The notes beneath the pieces were generated by a model. That model was not told the DNA's origin. It worked only from the letters and a program-made list of their open reading frames with translations, and did not search any database. This document shows positions 55,977 to 56,103 of a stretch of DNA of 56,103 nt, piece by piece. A program made the translations under genes and the position numbers. Positions within the stretch are counted from its first letter, which is position 1. Each line of letters starts with the position of its first letter. Source of the stretch: Chlorobiaceae bacterium (GTDB lineage: Bacteria; Bacteroidota; Chlorobiia; Chlorobiales; Chlorobiaceae). The DNA is taken from the NCBI GenBank assembly GCA_013334925.1, contig JAAXWP010000005.1, forward strand, positions 1-56,103. Reading direction: 5' to 3'.

Positions 55977-56103
55977 TCAGCTCAGCGAGCTGATCTCCTC
56001 CTCAAGCAACTGCTGCATATACAGATCCGCGTAGAACTTTCCATTCTGCAGCAGCTCTTCATGGGTGCCGCTTTCGGCGATCTCGCCATCGTGCAGCACG
56101 ATG
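55977..56103 (-). CDS. ABC transporter ATP-binding protein, C-terminal fragment
   Basis: Partial gene cut by the right edge. The visible 41 codons read IVLHDGEIAESGTHEELL, then FYADLYMQQLLEEE and end ISSLS with stop at 55977-55979. The DGEI.E.GTH.ELL pattern is the D-loop/H-loop-distal end of an exporter-type (MsbA/lipid A or multidrug) ATPase. Substrate unknown. Confidence 0.8.
   Translation of the reverse strand, partial: IVLHDGEIAESGTHEELLQNGKFYADLYMQQLLEEEISSLS

Noticed and set aside
55757-55993. Small protein MDFMDRMDLMDCMD
   Set aside because: It is the translation of the ATGGAC repeat, which also occurs at two other sites without a frame.

Overview
The window looks like chromosomal DNA of a green sulfur bacterium (Chlorobiaceae; genus not resolved). 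The signs are a compact nifH-nifI1-nifI2-nifD-nifK-nifE-nifN-nifB operon, a BciB-type chlorophyllide 8-vinyl reductase, a thioredoxin-reductase-like ferredoxin-NADP reductase, a menaquinone prenyltransferase and fairly GC-rich coding DNA with many genes lacking a strong Shine-Dalgarno. No phage, integrase or intact insertion sequence was seen. There are several kinds of dispersed, structured non-coding repeats.

Layout. 1-5.9 kb: the start of a universal stress protein, a porin-like protein, bciB, a Nudix hydrolase, an outer-membrane-type protein and pyrB. 6.2-12.3 kb (+): the NiFe-hydrogenase maturation cluster hypA-hypB-hypF-hypC-hypD-hypE; no hydrogenase structural genes are present. 12.4-16.4 kb (-): molybdenum block of modA, modE and a TonB receptor, with three ModE-type operators. 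16.6-26.0 kb (-): the nif operon, ending in a 2Fe-2S ferredoxin and a terminator, read from a clear sigma-54 promoter. 26.6-33.8 kb: aldo/keto reductase, a small repeat protein, a hybrid histidine kinase, nifA, nifV and hpt. 34-37.6 kb: ackA-xfp (acetyl phosphate to acetate and ATP). 37.7-42.5 kb: lipoprotein, corA, YqhA-like, VanZ-like, CIA30, about 500 bp of heptanucleotide repeats, hisF. 42.8-48.4 kb (+): small Cys protein, FNR, menA, aguB, M48 peptidase, aguA. 48.4-49.2 kb: no protein gene, but three related small-RNA-like units. 49.2-56.1 kb: mdh, rpmA, rplU, a membrane protein, mutS, a B12/radical-SAM protein and the end of an ABC transporter.

How it fits together. modA, modE and the TonB receptor probably supply molybdenum for the FeMo cofactor built by NifB/E/N/V; NifA with sigma-54 should switch on nifH and, by the same promoter type, two of the three small RNA units between aguA and mdh. 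NifI1/NifI2 would control nitrogenase after translation. The Hyp proteins suggest a NiFe hydrogenase elsewhere.

The best candidate for something undescribed is the small-RNA region at 48.5-49.2 kb: two units start 11 nt after a textbook sigma-54 -12 element, share a 5' end and a hairpin with a G-rich loop, and end in strong terminators; a third unit has the same 3' module without that promoter. Other unusual items are the ATGGAC 9-nt repeat hairpins (three copies), the paired heptamer arrays, the two near-identical 66-bp hairpins just beyond the modA and modE stop codons, and an inverted-repeat element that covers the pyrB start. All functions are inferred from reading sequence; no searches were run.
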